Positions 26,683 to 35,210 of a stretch of 64,000 nucleotides of DNA are shown piece after piece. The position numbers were made by a program, and so were the translations under genes. The notes below the pieces were generated by a model, which made no database searches, was not told where the DNA came from, and saw only the letters and a list, made by a program, of their open reading frames with translations. The stretch covers positions 124,001-188,000 of the forward strand of contig NZ_DASVCJ010000065.1 of assembly GCF_036381655.1 (NCBI RefSeq), in the 5' to 3' direction. Source of the DNA: Ferrovibrio sp036381655. Lineage in GTDB: Bacteria > Pseudomonadota > Alphaproteobacteria > Ferrovibrionales > Ferrovibrionaceae. Each line of letters opens with the position of its first letter. Position 1 is the first letter of the stretch.

Positions 26683-27848
26683 GACGCGCTCTCCCAGGGC
26701 GGAAGCGCGAAGCCGGGCGCTGCCCATTCGGCGGGAACAGCCGCAGCCCTCCCCGACGGGGGCGGCAGATCGGCCAGCGCCATGTCGGCCAGTTGCGGCG
26801 CCAGCGCCAGCTTGGTCGGCCAGGCAACGCGCAGATGGCCGATCCGTTTCAGCACCGGTCCTTCCGGCTTGCGGCCATCTTCCGTGGCGCCCTCGGCGCG
26901 ATCCACGCGATGGCCCGCGAAGCGGCAGCGGCTGAGATCGAGCTTCGGCAGCAGCGTGGCGAATTCCTGCCGCGCCGCGGCGATCAGCTCGGCTTCGCCT
27001 TGCCGCACGCCATTTTCCGCGATCAGGCCGCCGACATACCAGACCAGCACGCCGTCTTGGCGCCGATGCGTGGTGATGGTCACGCGCGGCTTGTCGCCGG
27101 CGTCGAAGCAATGCGCCCAGAGCGGCGCTGGCGCATGCTCGACCAGCAGCATATGCAGCGGCCTTCGCTGCGCCGATGCCGGCGGCTGCTTCAGTTGCGC
27201 GAGGACGGTTTCGTTGCCGGCGCCGGCGGTGGCGATCATTGCCTGCGCCTGGATGCCATACACGCGGCCGTCGTCGCCCTGCACCGTCAGGCCATCCTCG
27301 GCGATCCGGAAATCCGGCGCGATTTTCTTGATGCGCTGCCAGCGCGGCTGGGCCAGCGTCCTGAGCAGGCTCGGCACGTCGAGCACCATCTCGTCCAACG
27401 CGTAAACTGCGCCGACACGATCGGGATCGCGCAAGGCGTCCGGCCATTGCCCGGCAGGCAGGGCATCGACGCGGCCATGCAGCAGCTTGCTGCCGAAAAA
27501 GCTGCCGATGCGGCTGGCCAGCGTGCGCCGCGCCCAGAAAAGATGCCGTTCCGCCGCGATCTTAGCGGCGCGCAGATCGATCTCGCCTCCGCCGTTCAGG
27601 CAGGCGCGCCAACGTTGCGGCATGTCGGCCAGGGCCTGGCTGTCCTGGCCCAGCTTCAGATCGAGCGCGTATTTCAGCCCGCCATGGATGATGCCCTGCG
27701 AGGCGAGCGTCTGCCCGGCGCCGAGCGAGCGGCTCTCCAGCAGCAGCGCGCTGTAGCCGGCCTTTTCCAGCCGCGCCAGCAGCCACAGGCCGGCGATGCC
27801 GCCGCCCAGGATGGCGACATCGACGCGGACCGGAACGGCATCCGCCAT
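26673..27848 (-). CDS. FAD-dependent oxidoreductase (DAO family)
   Basis: A 391-residue flavoprotein starting MADAVPVRVDVAILGGGIAG (ATG at 27848), with the dinucleotide motif GGGIAG and LLLESRSLGAGQTLASQG of the glycine/D-amino-acid oxidase superfamily. The substrate side is unusual: the central and C-terminal thirds match no specific oxidase I recognise. It starts 2 bp after hldE, so it may be part of the same transcript as that LPS-core gene, with aldo/keto reductase and cNMP-binding genes following. Confidence 0.82.
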   Translation of the reverse strand: MADAVPVRVDVAILGGGIAGLWLLARLEKAGYSALLLESRSLGAGQTLASQGIIHGGLKYALDLKLGQDSQALADMPQRWRACLNGGGEIDLRAAKIAAERHLFWARRTLASRIGSFFGSKLLHGRVDALPAGQWPDALRDPDRVGAVYALDEMVLDVPSLLRTLAQPRWQRIKKIAPDFRIAEDGLTVQGDDGRVYGIQAQAMIATAGAGNETVLAQLKQPPASAQRRPLHMLLVEHAPAPLWAHCFDAGDKPRVTITTHRRQDGVLVWYVGGLIAENGVRQGEAELIAAARQEFATLLPKLDLSRCRFAGHRVDRAEGATEDGRKPEGPVLKRIGHLRVAWPTKLALAPQLADMALADLPPPSGRAAAVPAEWAAPGFALPPWESASWK

Positions 27849-27850
27849 CC

Positions 27851-29308
27851 CTAGCTCCGCAGCCTCTCGATCGTCGCCGTCGTGCTTTGGCCGGCGACAT
27901 GGCGCGAGACGCGGACTTCGCCGCCATAGGCGCGCACGATATCGGCGCCGACCACCTGATCGATGCTGTAATCGCCGCCCTTGACCAGCAAGTCCGGCTT
28001 CAGCAGTTCCAGCAGCGGGATCGGCGTGTCCTCCGCGAAGATGACCACCAGATCGACCAGCGACAGCGCCGCCAGCACCAGCGCGCGATGGCGCTCGTCC
28101 TGGACCGGGCGGGCCGGTCCTTTCAGTTTCTTGACCGAGGCGTCGGCGTTGATCGCGACGATCAGCCGGTCGCATTGCGCGCGCACCTCGCTCAGCAAGG
28201 CCAGATGCCCCGGATGCAGCAGGTCGAAGACGCCATTGGTGAAGCCGATCCGCTCGCCGCGGCTGCGCCAGAGATCGACACGCTCCTTGGCCTGCTTGCG
28301 GTTGACCAGCTTGGCGTCGATGCCATGCGGATCGGGCATGTGCAACGCGGCGCGCAGCTCGTCGGGATGCACCACGGCCGTGCCGACCTTGCCGACCACG
28401 ATGCCCGCCGCGGCATTGGCGAGCCTTGCGGCCTGCGGCAGGCTGCGGCCCATGGCGATTGCCGCCGCCATGGTGGCGACCACGGTATCGCCGGCGCCGG
28501 AGACGTCGAAAACCTCGCGCGCTTCCGCCGCCAGATGCAGCGGTGCCGCCGCGCCGCCCTGCAAGAGGCTCATGCCGGCAGCGCCGCGCGTGATCAGCAC
28601 ATTGCCGATCCCGCATTCCTTCAACAGCTTCTCGCCGGCCTGCACCACGCTGTCATCGGCGTCGCAGGGCAGGCCCGTGGCCAGCGCCGCCTCCTGGCGG
28701 TTCGGCGTGACCAGCGTGACACCGCGATAGCGGCGGTAGTCGGCGCCCTTGGGATCGACCAGCACCGGCTTGCCGCGCTGCGCGGCCGCCGCGAGGATCG
28801 CCTTGATCACCGTGTCGGACACCACGCCCTTGGCGTAGTCCGACAGCACTACCGCGCCGCAATCGTCCATCGCCTCGATGGCGGCTTCGGCCAGCGCCGA
28901 CAGGCTTTCCGGCCGCGGGGTCTTGCGGCTTTCGCGATCGACGCGCAGCAATTGCTGACGGCTGCCGATGAAGCGGCTCTTTTCGGTGGTGCGCAGGCTC
29001 TCGTCCACGACAAGCTGCGCCGAAACGCCCGGCTCCAGCGCCAGCACCTCGTTCAGTTCGTCGGCGGCGGCATCGTCGCCGACCAGTCCGATCAGCACGG
29101 CGGCGGCGCCCAGCGCGGCGACGTTGCGCGCCACGTTGCCGGCGCCGCCCGGCATGACGATGTCGCGTTCGGCCTGCATCACCGGAATCGGCGCTTCCGG
29201 CGAAATGCGGGCCACATCGCCATAGACGAAACGGTCCAGCATCACGTCGCCGACGATCAGAACGCGGGCGCCGGTGAAATCGGCCAGATCGGGGGTCAGA
29301 TCGGACAT
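27851..29308 (-). CDS. hldE: Bifunctional heptose 7-phosphate kinase / heptose 1-phosphate adenylyltransferase
   Basis: A 485-residue two-domain enzyme for ADP-heptose synthesis in LPS inner core. The N-terminal ribokinase-like domain (1-330) has MPGGAGNVARNVAALGA and the catalytic GAGDTVVATMAAAIA; the C-terminal nucleotidyltransferase (about 345-485) has FTNGVFDLLHPGHLALL (HxGH). Length and order match E. coli HldE (RfaE). It starts the leftward block leading to the FAD oxidoreductase. Confidence 0.95.
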   Translation of the reverse strand: MSDLTPDLADFTGARVLIVGDVMLDRFVYGDVARISPEAPIPVMQAERDIVMPGGAGNVARNVAALGAAAVLIGLVGDDAAADELNEVLALEPGVSAQLVVDESLRTTEKSRFIGSRQQLLRVDRESRKTPRPESLSALAEAAIEAMDDCGAVVLSDYAKGVVSDTVIKAILAAAAQRGKPVLVDPKGADYRRYRGVTLVTPNRQEAALATGLPCDADDSVVQAGEKLLKECGIGNVLITRGAAGMSLLQGGAAAPLHLAAEAREVFDVSGAGDTVVATMAAAIAMGRSLPQAARLANAAAGIVVGKVGTAVVHPDELRAALHMPDPHGIDAKLVNRKQAKERVDLWRSRGERIGFTNGVFDLLHPGHLALLSEVRAQCDRLIVAINADASVKKLKGPARPVQDERHRALVLAALSLVDLVVIFAEDTPIPLLELLKPDLLVKGGDYSIDQVVGADIVRAYGGEVRVSRHVAGQSTTATIERLRS

Positions 29309-29365
29309 GGCTTTCGATACACCGCCGGGGGATTGAATGCTAGGCCTGAATGCCCGGGCGGAACG

Positions 29366-30085
29366 CTACGTCTGCAGCAGACGCCGGCTGTCGCCCTCCA
29401 GCACCAGGGCGGTGAGCCGGCCCGTGGTATAGGCGCCGGTATCGATGCCGATCCGGTTCGGGCGCCATTCCACCTCATGCACCACGGTATGGCCATGCAC
29501 CACCACCATGCCGTGATCAATCTCGGAATCGAGGAAGGAATCGCGGATCCAGATCATATGCTCGCGCGCCTGACGGTCGAGCGGCAGGCCGGGCTTGATG
29601 CCGGCATGGACGAACAGGTAATCGCCGAAGCGGCGCCCGGCAGGCAGGCCCTCCAGGAATTTCCAGTGATGCCGCGGCAGGGCGCCGCGCAGCGCCCGCT
29701 GGGTGATCAGCAGCTCGTCATAGGATTGCGGCACGCGGACATGATAGCTGCGCAGGGTCGCGTCGCCGCCATTCGCCAGCCAGAGCGAGCCGCTATAGGG
29801 CGCATCGAGGAATTCCAGCATCATCGCTTCGTGATTGCCGAGCAGCGGCACGGTCTCGATGCCCGAGGGCCGCGAGCGGCTGAGCCGGTCGATCACCTGG
29901 GCGGAGTCCGGCCCGCGGTCGATATAGTCGCCCAGATAGACGATGACGGTTTCGCTCGGCGCGCCGCTCGCCATGTCAGCTTCGATCAGGCCGTGCAGCC
30001 GTTCGAGCAGATCGAGGCGGCCATGGATATCGCCGATCGCGTAAATGCGGAGCCCGGGCGGTAGCCTGGCCTCCTGCAGCAGCAT
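29366..30085 (-). CDS. PPP-type serine/threonine protein phosphatase (metallophosphoesterase)
   Basis: A 239-residue metallophosphatase with the three PPP metal motifs in order: YAIGDIHGRLDLL, then YLGDYIDRGPDS, then LLGNHEAMML, and the later His in VVHGHTVVHE. Such bacterial PPP enzymes (PrpA/PrpB-like) dephosphorylate proteins, or small phosphates in some cases. It starts 8 bp after the actR stop, suggesting co-transcription with the redox regulator. Confidence 0.9.
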   Translation of the reverse strand: MLLQEARLPPGLRIYAIGDIHGRLDLLERLHGLIEADMASGAPSETVIVYLGDYIDRGPDSAQVIDRLSRSRPSGIETVPLLGNHEAMMLEFLDAPYSGSLWLANGGDATLRSYHVRVPQSYDELLITQRALRGALPRHHWKFLEGLPAGRRFGDYLFVHAGIKPGLPLDRQAREHMIWIRDSFLDSEIDHGMVVVHGHTVVHEVEWRPNRIGIDTGAYTTGRLTALVLEGDSRRLLQT

Positions 30086-30093
30086 GGCTGATC

Positions 30094-30633
30094 CTATTGC
30101 GGCGAGCGCTTGGCGAGGATGCGCTGCAGCGTGCGGCGGTGCATCTTCAGGCGGCGCGCGGTTTCGGACACGTTGCGGTCGCAGAGTTCGAAGACCCGCT
30201 GGATATGCTCCCAGCGGACGCGCTCGGCCGACATCGGCTCGTCCGGCGGCGGCGGATGTGCGGCATTGCCGACCTTGAGCGCGCGATCGACATCGTCGGC
30301 ATCGGCCGGCTTGGGCAGATAATCGACGGCGCCGGCCTTCACCGCGGCGACCGCCGTGGCGATATTGCCGTAGCCGGTCAGCATGACGATGCGGGCATCC
30401 TGCCGCGCCTGCCGGATGGCGCTGACCACATCCAGCCCGTTGCCGTCGGCGAGCCGCAAATCGACCACGGCATAGGCCGGCGGCCGGGCCCGGGCCATCT
30501 GGATGCCGACAGCGACGCTCTCGGCGGTCTGCACCTGATACCCCCGCTTTTCCATGGCGCGCGCCAGCCGCAGGCGCAGCGGCTCGTCATCGTCCACGAT
30601 CAGCAACGTATTATTAGATGCGGTCTCGTTCAT
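30094..30633 (-). CDS. actR: ActR/PrrA/RegA family redox response regulator
   Basis: A 179-residue regulator from the ATG at 30633 (MNETASNNTLLIVDDDEPL); a TTG 9 bp upstream is less likely. Receiver domain with phospho-acceptor Asp58 in VVDLRLADGNGLD and the family-diagnostic LTGYGNIATAVAAVKAGA and DYLPKPADADDV segments; C-terminal Fis-type helix-turn-helix (CDRNVSETARRLKMHRRTLQ). It controls energy and redox genes in alphaproteobacteria. The gene lies 60 bp downstream of the sensor. Confidence 0.95.
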   Translation of the reverse strand: MNETASNNTLLIVDDDEPLRLRLARAMEKRGYQVQTAESVAVGIQMARARPPAYAVVDLRLADGNGLDVVSAIRQARQDARIVMLTGYGNIATAVAAVKAGAVDYLPKPADADDVDRALKVGNAAHPPPPDEPMSAERVRWEHIQRVFELCDRNVSETARRLKMHRRTLQRILAKRSPQ

Positions 30634-30693
30634 CGAACCCAAGAATGTACTCCACCGCCACGGGCGTGCAACCCTCGCCGCCGGCCGGTCGAA

Positions 30694-32001
30694 CTACTTG
30701 CCCAAAGCCGAACGCGGCCAGGTGACGGTGACCCGCGTGCCGCCCTCGACCCGGTTGGCAAATGCCACCGTCGCGCCGCTGCGATGCAGCAGGTTCTTGG
30801 CGATGAAGACGCCCAGGCCCATGCCGCCGCTGTCGGGCCGGCTGGTCACATAGGGCTCGCCCAGGGCCGAGAGGATGTCGACATTCAGGCCGGGGCCGTC
30901 ATCGAGGATGTCCAGGCTGACCGTCCGCTCGTTCCAGTTGATATGGACGGCAACGCGGCTGCGGGCGAATTCCATCGCGTTCTGCAGCAGATTGCTGAGA
31001 CCATGGATGATCTCCGGCCGGCGCGGCAGGATCGGCGGCTCGCCCGCCCCCTTCGGCTCGATGTCGAAGGCGATGGCGGCGCGCCGCCAGGGCTGCGCCG
31101 CCATCTCGACCAGGTTGGCGATGCCGAGATCGGTGAAGGTCTGCGCATCGGCCTCGTCAGAGGGACGCCGCGCCAGCCGCGCCAGGATTTCGCGGCAGCG
31201 CTCGACCTGGCTCTGCAGCAGGGCGACATCCTCGGCGAGCGGACTGCCCGGCTCGACATCGCTGCGCATCTCGCGCACGACGACGGCGATGGTCCCCAGC
31301 GGCGAGCCGAGTTCATGCGCGGCGGCGGCGGCGAGGCTGCCCAGGGCCGAAACCTGCTGCTCGCGGGCGAGCGCCATCTGGGTCGCCGCCAGGGCGTCCG
31401 ACATGCGCCGCGCTTCCTCGGCCACCTGCCAGGCATAGGCCGCGATGAACAGCGTGCCCAAGGTGAGCGCCAGGAAGGTGCCCCATTGATAGGTGGCCGG
31501 CAACTGGATCGCCGAGCCTTCGCCCCAGGGCAGCGGATAGTGATAGAGCGTCAGCAGCGCCGCCAGAACGAAGGCCAGGCCGCCGAGCATCACGGTGGAG
31601 CGCAGCGAGAGGATCGTCGCCGAAACCGTGACCGGCACCAGGATCAGCACGGAAAACGGATTGTCGACGCCGCCGGTCAGGAACAGCAAGACGCAAAGCT
31701 GCAGCAGGTCGAAGGCGAGATAGCCGGCCGCGCCCATCTCGGTGAGACGCTTGGCGGTCGGATAGACCACGAACAGCATGATGTTGAGCAGCGCCGAAAT
31801 CCCCACCACCGCCAGGGCGGGCAGCAGCGGCAGGTGGAAATCGAGGCCGAAATGCACGAACAGGATCGCCAGCAACTGCCCGGCGATGGCGATCCAGCGC
31901 AGCAGCACCAGCGTCTGCAGGCGGACCCGCCCGCCCGCATCCTCGGCGGCGACCAGATGCGGGCCGAGGCGGTCGCGCAACGTCTCGAGGAGGGCTGCCA
32001 T
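30694..32001 (-). CDS. actS: ActS/PrrB/RegB family redox-sensing histidine kinase
   Basis: A 435-residue membrane kinase with six hydrophobic helices in residues 30-195. The quinone/redox box GGVDNPFSVLI (110-120) sits between helices. The H-box is AAAAAHELGSPLGTIAV (His229), and Cys269 in QVERCREILARL matches the redox-active cysteine of RegB. N and G boxes follow (LLQNAMEFA, DDGPGL, GGMGLGVFIAKNLL). It senses respiratory redox state and phosphorylates ActR. Confidence 0.95.
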   Translation of the reverse strand: MAALLETLRDRLGPHLVAAEDAGGRVRLQTLVLLRWIAIAGQLLAILFVHFGLDFHLPLLPALAVVGISALLNIMLFVVYPTAKRLTEMGAAGYLAFDLLQLCVLLFLTGGVDNPFSVLILVPVTVSATILSLRSTVMLGGLAFVLAALLTLYHYPLPWGEGSAIQLPATYQWGTFLALTLGTLFIAAYAWQVAEEARRMSDALAATQMALAREQQVSALGSLAAAAAHELGSPLGTIAVVVREMRSDVEPGSPLAEDVALLQSQVERCREILARLARRPSDEADAQTFTDLGIANLVEMAAQPWRRAAIAFDIEPKGAGEPPILPRRPEIIHGLSNLLQNAMEFARSRVAVHINWNERTVSLDILDDGPGLNVDILSALGEPYVTSRPDSGGMGLGVFIAKNLLHRSGATVAFANRVEGGTRVTVTWPRSALGK

Positions 32002-32036
32002 CAGAAAAGTTTCCCCGTCAGGATGAAGGCACCACT

Positions 32037-33512
32037 CTATCGCATGTCTTCGTGCCAGGTGCGGCCGTCGCGCTCGATCAGGCCGATGGCGGCCGAGGGC
32101 CCCCAGCTGCCGGCGGTATAGGGCTTCGGCGCATCGCCCTGCGCCTGCCAGCCGGCCAGGATCGGCTCGACCCAGCGCCAGGCGGACTCGACCTCGTCAT
32201 TGCGCATGAACAGCATCGGGTTGCCGCGCACCACATCCATCAGCAGCCGCTCGTAGGCATCGGCCTGGCGGCCGCGGAAGGTATCGGCGAAGCTCAGGTT
32301 CAGCGGCGCCTGGCGCAGCCGCATGCCGCCGGGCCCCGGCACCTTGGTCATCATGTGCAGCGAGATGCCTTCGTCGGGCTGTAGGCGGATGACCAGCCGG
32401 TTCGGCACCATCTCGCTCGCCACGCCAGGAAAGATCAGATGCGGCACCGGGCGGAACTGCACGACGATCTCCGAGCGGCGCTGCGGCAGCCGCTTGCCGG
32501 TGCGCAGGTAGAACGGCACGCCGGCCCAGCGCCAGGTTTCGACATCGGCCTTGACCACGACGAAAGTCTCGGTGGTGGTGGCGTGATCCTCGACCTCCTC
32601 GGCATAGCCGGGCACGGCGACGCCATCGACGGCGCCGGCGCGATACTGGCCGCGCACGGTATGGGTCGCGACCGACCGCTCGGTCAGCGGCCGCAGCGCC
32701 TGCAGCACCTTCAGCTTCTCGTCGCGTACCGCATCGGCGCTGAAGGCATTCGGCGGCTCCATCGCCACCAGGCAGAGCAGTTGCAGCAGATGGTTCTGGA
32801 TCATGTCGCGCAGCGCGCCGGCCTGGTCGTAATAGCCGGCGCGGCCTTCGACGCCGATCTTCTCGGCCACCGTGACCTGCACATGGTCGACCACGCCGCG
32901 ATGCCAGATCGGCTCGAACAGCGCATTGGCGAAACGCAGCGCCATCAGGTTCTGCACCGTCTCCTTGCCGAGGTAATGGTCGATGCGGAAGATGCGCTCT
33001 TCCGGGAAGGCATGGCCGACCGCGCGGTTGATCGCCTGCGCCGAGGCGAGATCCTGGCCGATCGGTTTTTCCAGCACGACGCGGGCTTCCGGCCGGTTCA
33101 GCCCGGCGGCGGCGAGATTCTGGCAGACCGCGCCGAAGAAGCGCGGCGCCATGGCGAGATAGAAGACGACGATGCGCTCCGGCCCGCCATCGAGCGCGGC
33201 GGCCAGACGCTGGTAATCGCCGGCATGGGAGGCGTCCAGGCTGAGATAGTGGATGCGGGCGGCGAAGCGCTCGACCTGCTCGGCGTTCAGTTCCGCCGCC
33301 GGCACATGCTCCTGCAGGGCGCCGCGGGCGATGGCGCGGAACTCGTCGTCGGAATGGCTGGCGCGGGCGACCGCGAAGATGCGCGCATCGCTTTCCAGTT
33401 GCCCGGCGGCATCGCGCTGGTAGAGTGCCGGGATCAGCTTGCGCAGCGACAGATCGCCGGTGGCGCCGAAGATGACGAGGTCGAAGGAGAAACTGCCGCT
33501 CGGATGTCTCAT
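32037..33512 (-). CDS. zwf: Glucose-6-phosphate 1-dehydrogenase
   Basis: A 491-residue enzyme starting MRHPSGSFSFDLVIFGATGD (ATG at 33512, family-typical length). Nucleotide motif GATGDLSLRKLIPAL, then EKPIGQDLASAQ, then the active-site RIDHYLGKETVQN, then PGPGGMRLRQAPLNL. It oxidises glucose-6-phosphate to 6-phosphogluconolactone, feeding the Entner-Doudoroff or pentose-phosphate route. No pgl or edd gene is adjacent. The open frame continues upstream into the broken dioxygenase only because of the frameshift there. Confidence 0.95.
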   Translation of the reverse strand: MRHPSGSFSFDLVIFGATGDLSLRKLIPALYQRDAAGQLESDARIFAVARASHSDDEFRAIARGALQEHVPAAELNAEQVERFAARIHYLSLDASHAGDYQRLAAALDGGPERIVVFYLAMAPRFFGAVCQNLAAAGLNRPEARVVLEKPIGQDLASAQAINRAVGHAFPEERIFRIDHYLGKETVQNLMALRFANALFEPIWHRGVVDHVQVTVAEKIGVEGRAGYYDQAGALRDMIQNHLLQLLCLVAMEPPNAFSADAVRDEKLKVLQALRPLTERSVATHTVRGQYRAGAVDGVAVPGYAEEVEDHATTTETFVVVKADVETWRWAGVPFYLRTGKRLPQRRSEIVVQFRPVPHLIFPGVASEMVPNRLVIRLQPDEGISLHMMTKVPGPGGMRLRQAPLNLSFADTFRGRQADAYERLLMDVVRGNPMLFMRNDEVESAWRWVEPILAGWQAQGDAPKPYTAGSWGPSAAIGLIERDGRTWHEDMR

Positions 33513-33543
33513 GCCTCTAGGGTTACATGCTCCGGGCGATGCT

Positions 33544-34361
33544 TCAATCCTCGAGGAAATGCGGCTCAGGCCGTTCGTGCAGCGCCTCGTAATGCACCAG
33601 CGCGGGCCTGGGCCCGAGCGGCTGCGGCAGGCCGGCACGGAAAGCCCATTCCCCGCGTCGCAATCGGCGGCGGCGGCATAGCCGTTGATGTAGAGGCGGC
33701 GATCGGCCCGGGTCGCATTCGCGCCCGAGCCATGCACCAGATAGGGCGACCACAGCGCCACGTCGCCGGGCGCCAGCACCAGATCGGCCGCATCGGCGGG
33801 ATCGAGCCCGGCCCGCCGCAGCGCCTCGTCCTGCATCGTCTGGTCCAGGATCGGCCCGTCGCCGCCGAGGCCGAGATCGCCGCCCGTATGGCTGCCCGGC
33901 AGGATGCGCATCACGCCGCTGGCCGGGCGGCGGAAACGGCAATCCTGGTGATAGGCGAAATCGACCCTGGCGGCGCCCGGCGGCTTCCAGTGCAGCTGAT
34001 TGATGATCTGCTTGAGGTCGCCGCCCAGCAGCGGCCGCAGCAGCGCCAGCAGCCGCGCATCCAGCCGCACCGCGTTCAGCAGCCCGTCGCGCCAGGAGGG
34101 CCATTGCACCATGCGGACGATGCGGCCCAGCGCCGGATCCGCGCCGAGCCGGAACAGCAGGTTGCCATGGCGGAAGCTGCGGCCAAGACTCAAACTCTCG
34201 GCATAGAGCCGATCGAAGGCTGCCGCGATCGCCGCCACCTCGGACGGAGCGAACAGGCCGCGCACGACGGCGTAGCCATCCCGGTCGTAGTCCCGCTGCA
34301 GCCTGGCCGGGTCCGGCAGGCGGGCCTGCCAGTCCTAAGTCGGGTCTGGGTAGGCCATCAT
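33544..34361 (-). pseudogene. Phytanoyl-CoA dioxygenase family gene with nonsense codon and frameshift
   Basis: Homology to PhyH-type Fe(II)/2-oxoglutarate dioxygenases runs from ATG ATG at 34361/34358 to a stop at 33544. Metal-binding HxD is seen in FAYHQDCRFRR and the distal His/Arg in LVHGSGANATRADRRLYING. Two lesions: an in-frame TAG at 34335-34337 after only eight codons, and a missing base near 33655-33660 that shifts LYINGYAAAADCD out of frame with RGEWAFRAGLPQPLG. Adding one C there would give the expected DCDRGEWAF. Translation could restart at GTG 34265, but the C-terminus would still be wrong. Probably a decaying gene. Confidence 0.75.
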
Positions 34362-34423
34362 TGGGGATAATTCCGAGTCGTCCCCGTTCTGGCAGGCCTT
34401 ACGCGCGGCGCCGAGCCAGATTC

Positions 34424-34443
34424 TTGTGGATAAGGCCAGAGTC
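34424..34443. promoter_or_regulatory. DnaA box and CcrM (GANTC) site upstream of gcrA
   Basis: TTGTGGATAA (34424-34433) contains a perfect inverted DnaA box (TTATCCACA). GAGTC follows at 34439-34443, and another GAGTC lies at 34375-34379. In Caulobacter, gcrA is under DnaA control and its promoter responds to CcrM methylation of GANTC; here all elements are within 140 bp of the start. A candidate promoter is at 34447. Confidence 0.65.
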
Positions 34444-34446
34444 CGG

Positions 34447-34474
34447 TTGACCGGGCGGCAAAATAAGGCATTAC
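34447..34474 (+). promoter_or_regulatory. Candidate sigma70-type promoter of gcrA
   Basis: TTGACC (34447-34452), 16-bp spacer, CATTAC (34469-34474). The -35 is good (5/6), the -10 is modest. It is immediately downstream of the DnaA box and GANTC site and about 38 bp before the gcrA start. Confidence 0.4.
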
Positions 34475-34511
34475 TCCATCTAGCGTCTCAGTCCAGATAC
34501 GGGGGCTAGAT

Positions 34512-35024
34512 ATGGTGTGGACGGACGAGAAGGTAAAGCTTCTGGTTCAACTCTGGGAAAGCGGCCAGTCGATCACCCAGATCGGCAAGGCGCTCGGCAT
34601 GACCCGGAATGCGGTGGTCGGCAAGGCCCACCGGATCGGCCTGGCCAAGCGGGCCTCGCCGATCATGCGCAGCGAAAAGCCTGCCCAGCCGCGGCCGGCG
34701 GTTAGTCATCACGCGGCGGCACCCGCCGCGCCGAGGGCGCCGGTACAGGTGAAGCAGGAGCCGGCGGCGATGCGCCAGGATAGCACGGCCGGCACCGCCG
34801 CGCCCCAGCCGCAGCTGACGGCAGCCATGCTGGCGGCGCTGCAGCCGTCCAGCGGGCCGCGCTGCAAATGGCCGATCGGCGATCCGAAAAGCGCAGAATT
34901 CGACTTCTGCGAGCACGTGGCCCTGCCGGGCAAGCCCTATTGCGCCCAGCATTGCGCAATGGCCTATACCAATTGGAATCCGGAGAGCGCCGTCGAGGCG
35001 GTCAAGGCGGTCAACGCCGCCTGA
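34512..35024 (+). CDS. gcrA: GcrA cell-cycle regulator
   Basis: A 170-residue GcrA family protein. N-terminal helix-turn-helix-like DNA-binding segment MVWTDEKVKLLVQLWESGQS, then QIGKALGMTRNAVVGKAHRIGL; Pro/Ala-rich linker (about 60-110); C-terminal zinc-ribbon-like region (RCKWPIGDP, FDFCEHVALPGKPYCAQHCAMAY) with four Cys plus His. GcrA binds GANTC-methylated DNA and sigma70 to activate cell-cycle promoters. A strong terminator follows. Confidence 0.95.
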   Translation: MVWTDEKVKLLVQLWESGQSITQIGKALGMTRNAVVGKAHRIGLAKRASPIMRSEKPAQPRPAVSHHAAAPAAPRAPVQVKQEPAAMRQDSTAGTAAPQPQLTAAMLAALQPSSGPRCKWPIGDPKSAEFDFCEHVALPGKPYCAQHCAMAYTNWNPESAVEAVKAVNAA

Positions 35025-35049
35025 CGCCGCGACGTTCCGGATTGCAAAC

Positions 35050-35083
35050 GGCCCGGCGGTCTCCTCCGCCGGGCCTTTTCTTT
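35050..35083 (+). terminator. Rho-independent terminator of gcrA
   Basis: Perfect 10-bp GC stem (35050-35059 with 35066-35075), 6-nt loop, then TTTTCTTT. It lies 26 bp after the gcrA stop codon. Confidence 0.9.
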
Positions 35084-35210
35084 GCCCCTGCCTTGCAGGC
35101 TGACGAATCTTTTTCCTGCCCGCCGCGGCGGCCTTCTATAATCCCGCCAGCCGGGCCGGGGCCCGGAACAGGGACTGGGCAGAGACTGGGCAGACACTGG
35201 GGAGGAAGCA

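Noticed and set aside
26673..28616. Long N-terminal extensions of the FAD oxidoreductase and aldo/keto reductase
   Set aside because: The extra residues are other-frame translations of the neighbouring genes; normal starts exist at 27848 and 26682.
32037..34265. Apparent fusion of a phytanoyl-CoA dioxygenase with glucose-6-phosphate dehydrogenase
   Set aside because: Zwf has its own normal start at 33512, and the read-through frame after DCD is out of register with the dioxygenase; it results from a one-base loss.
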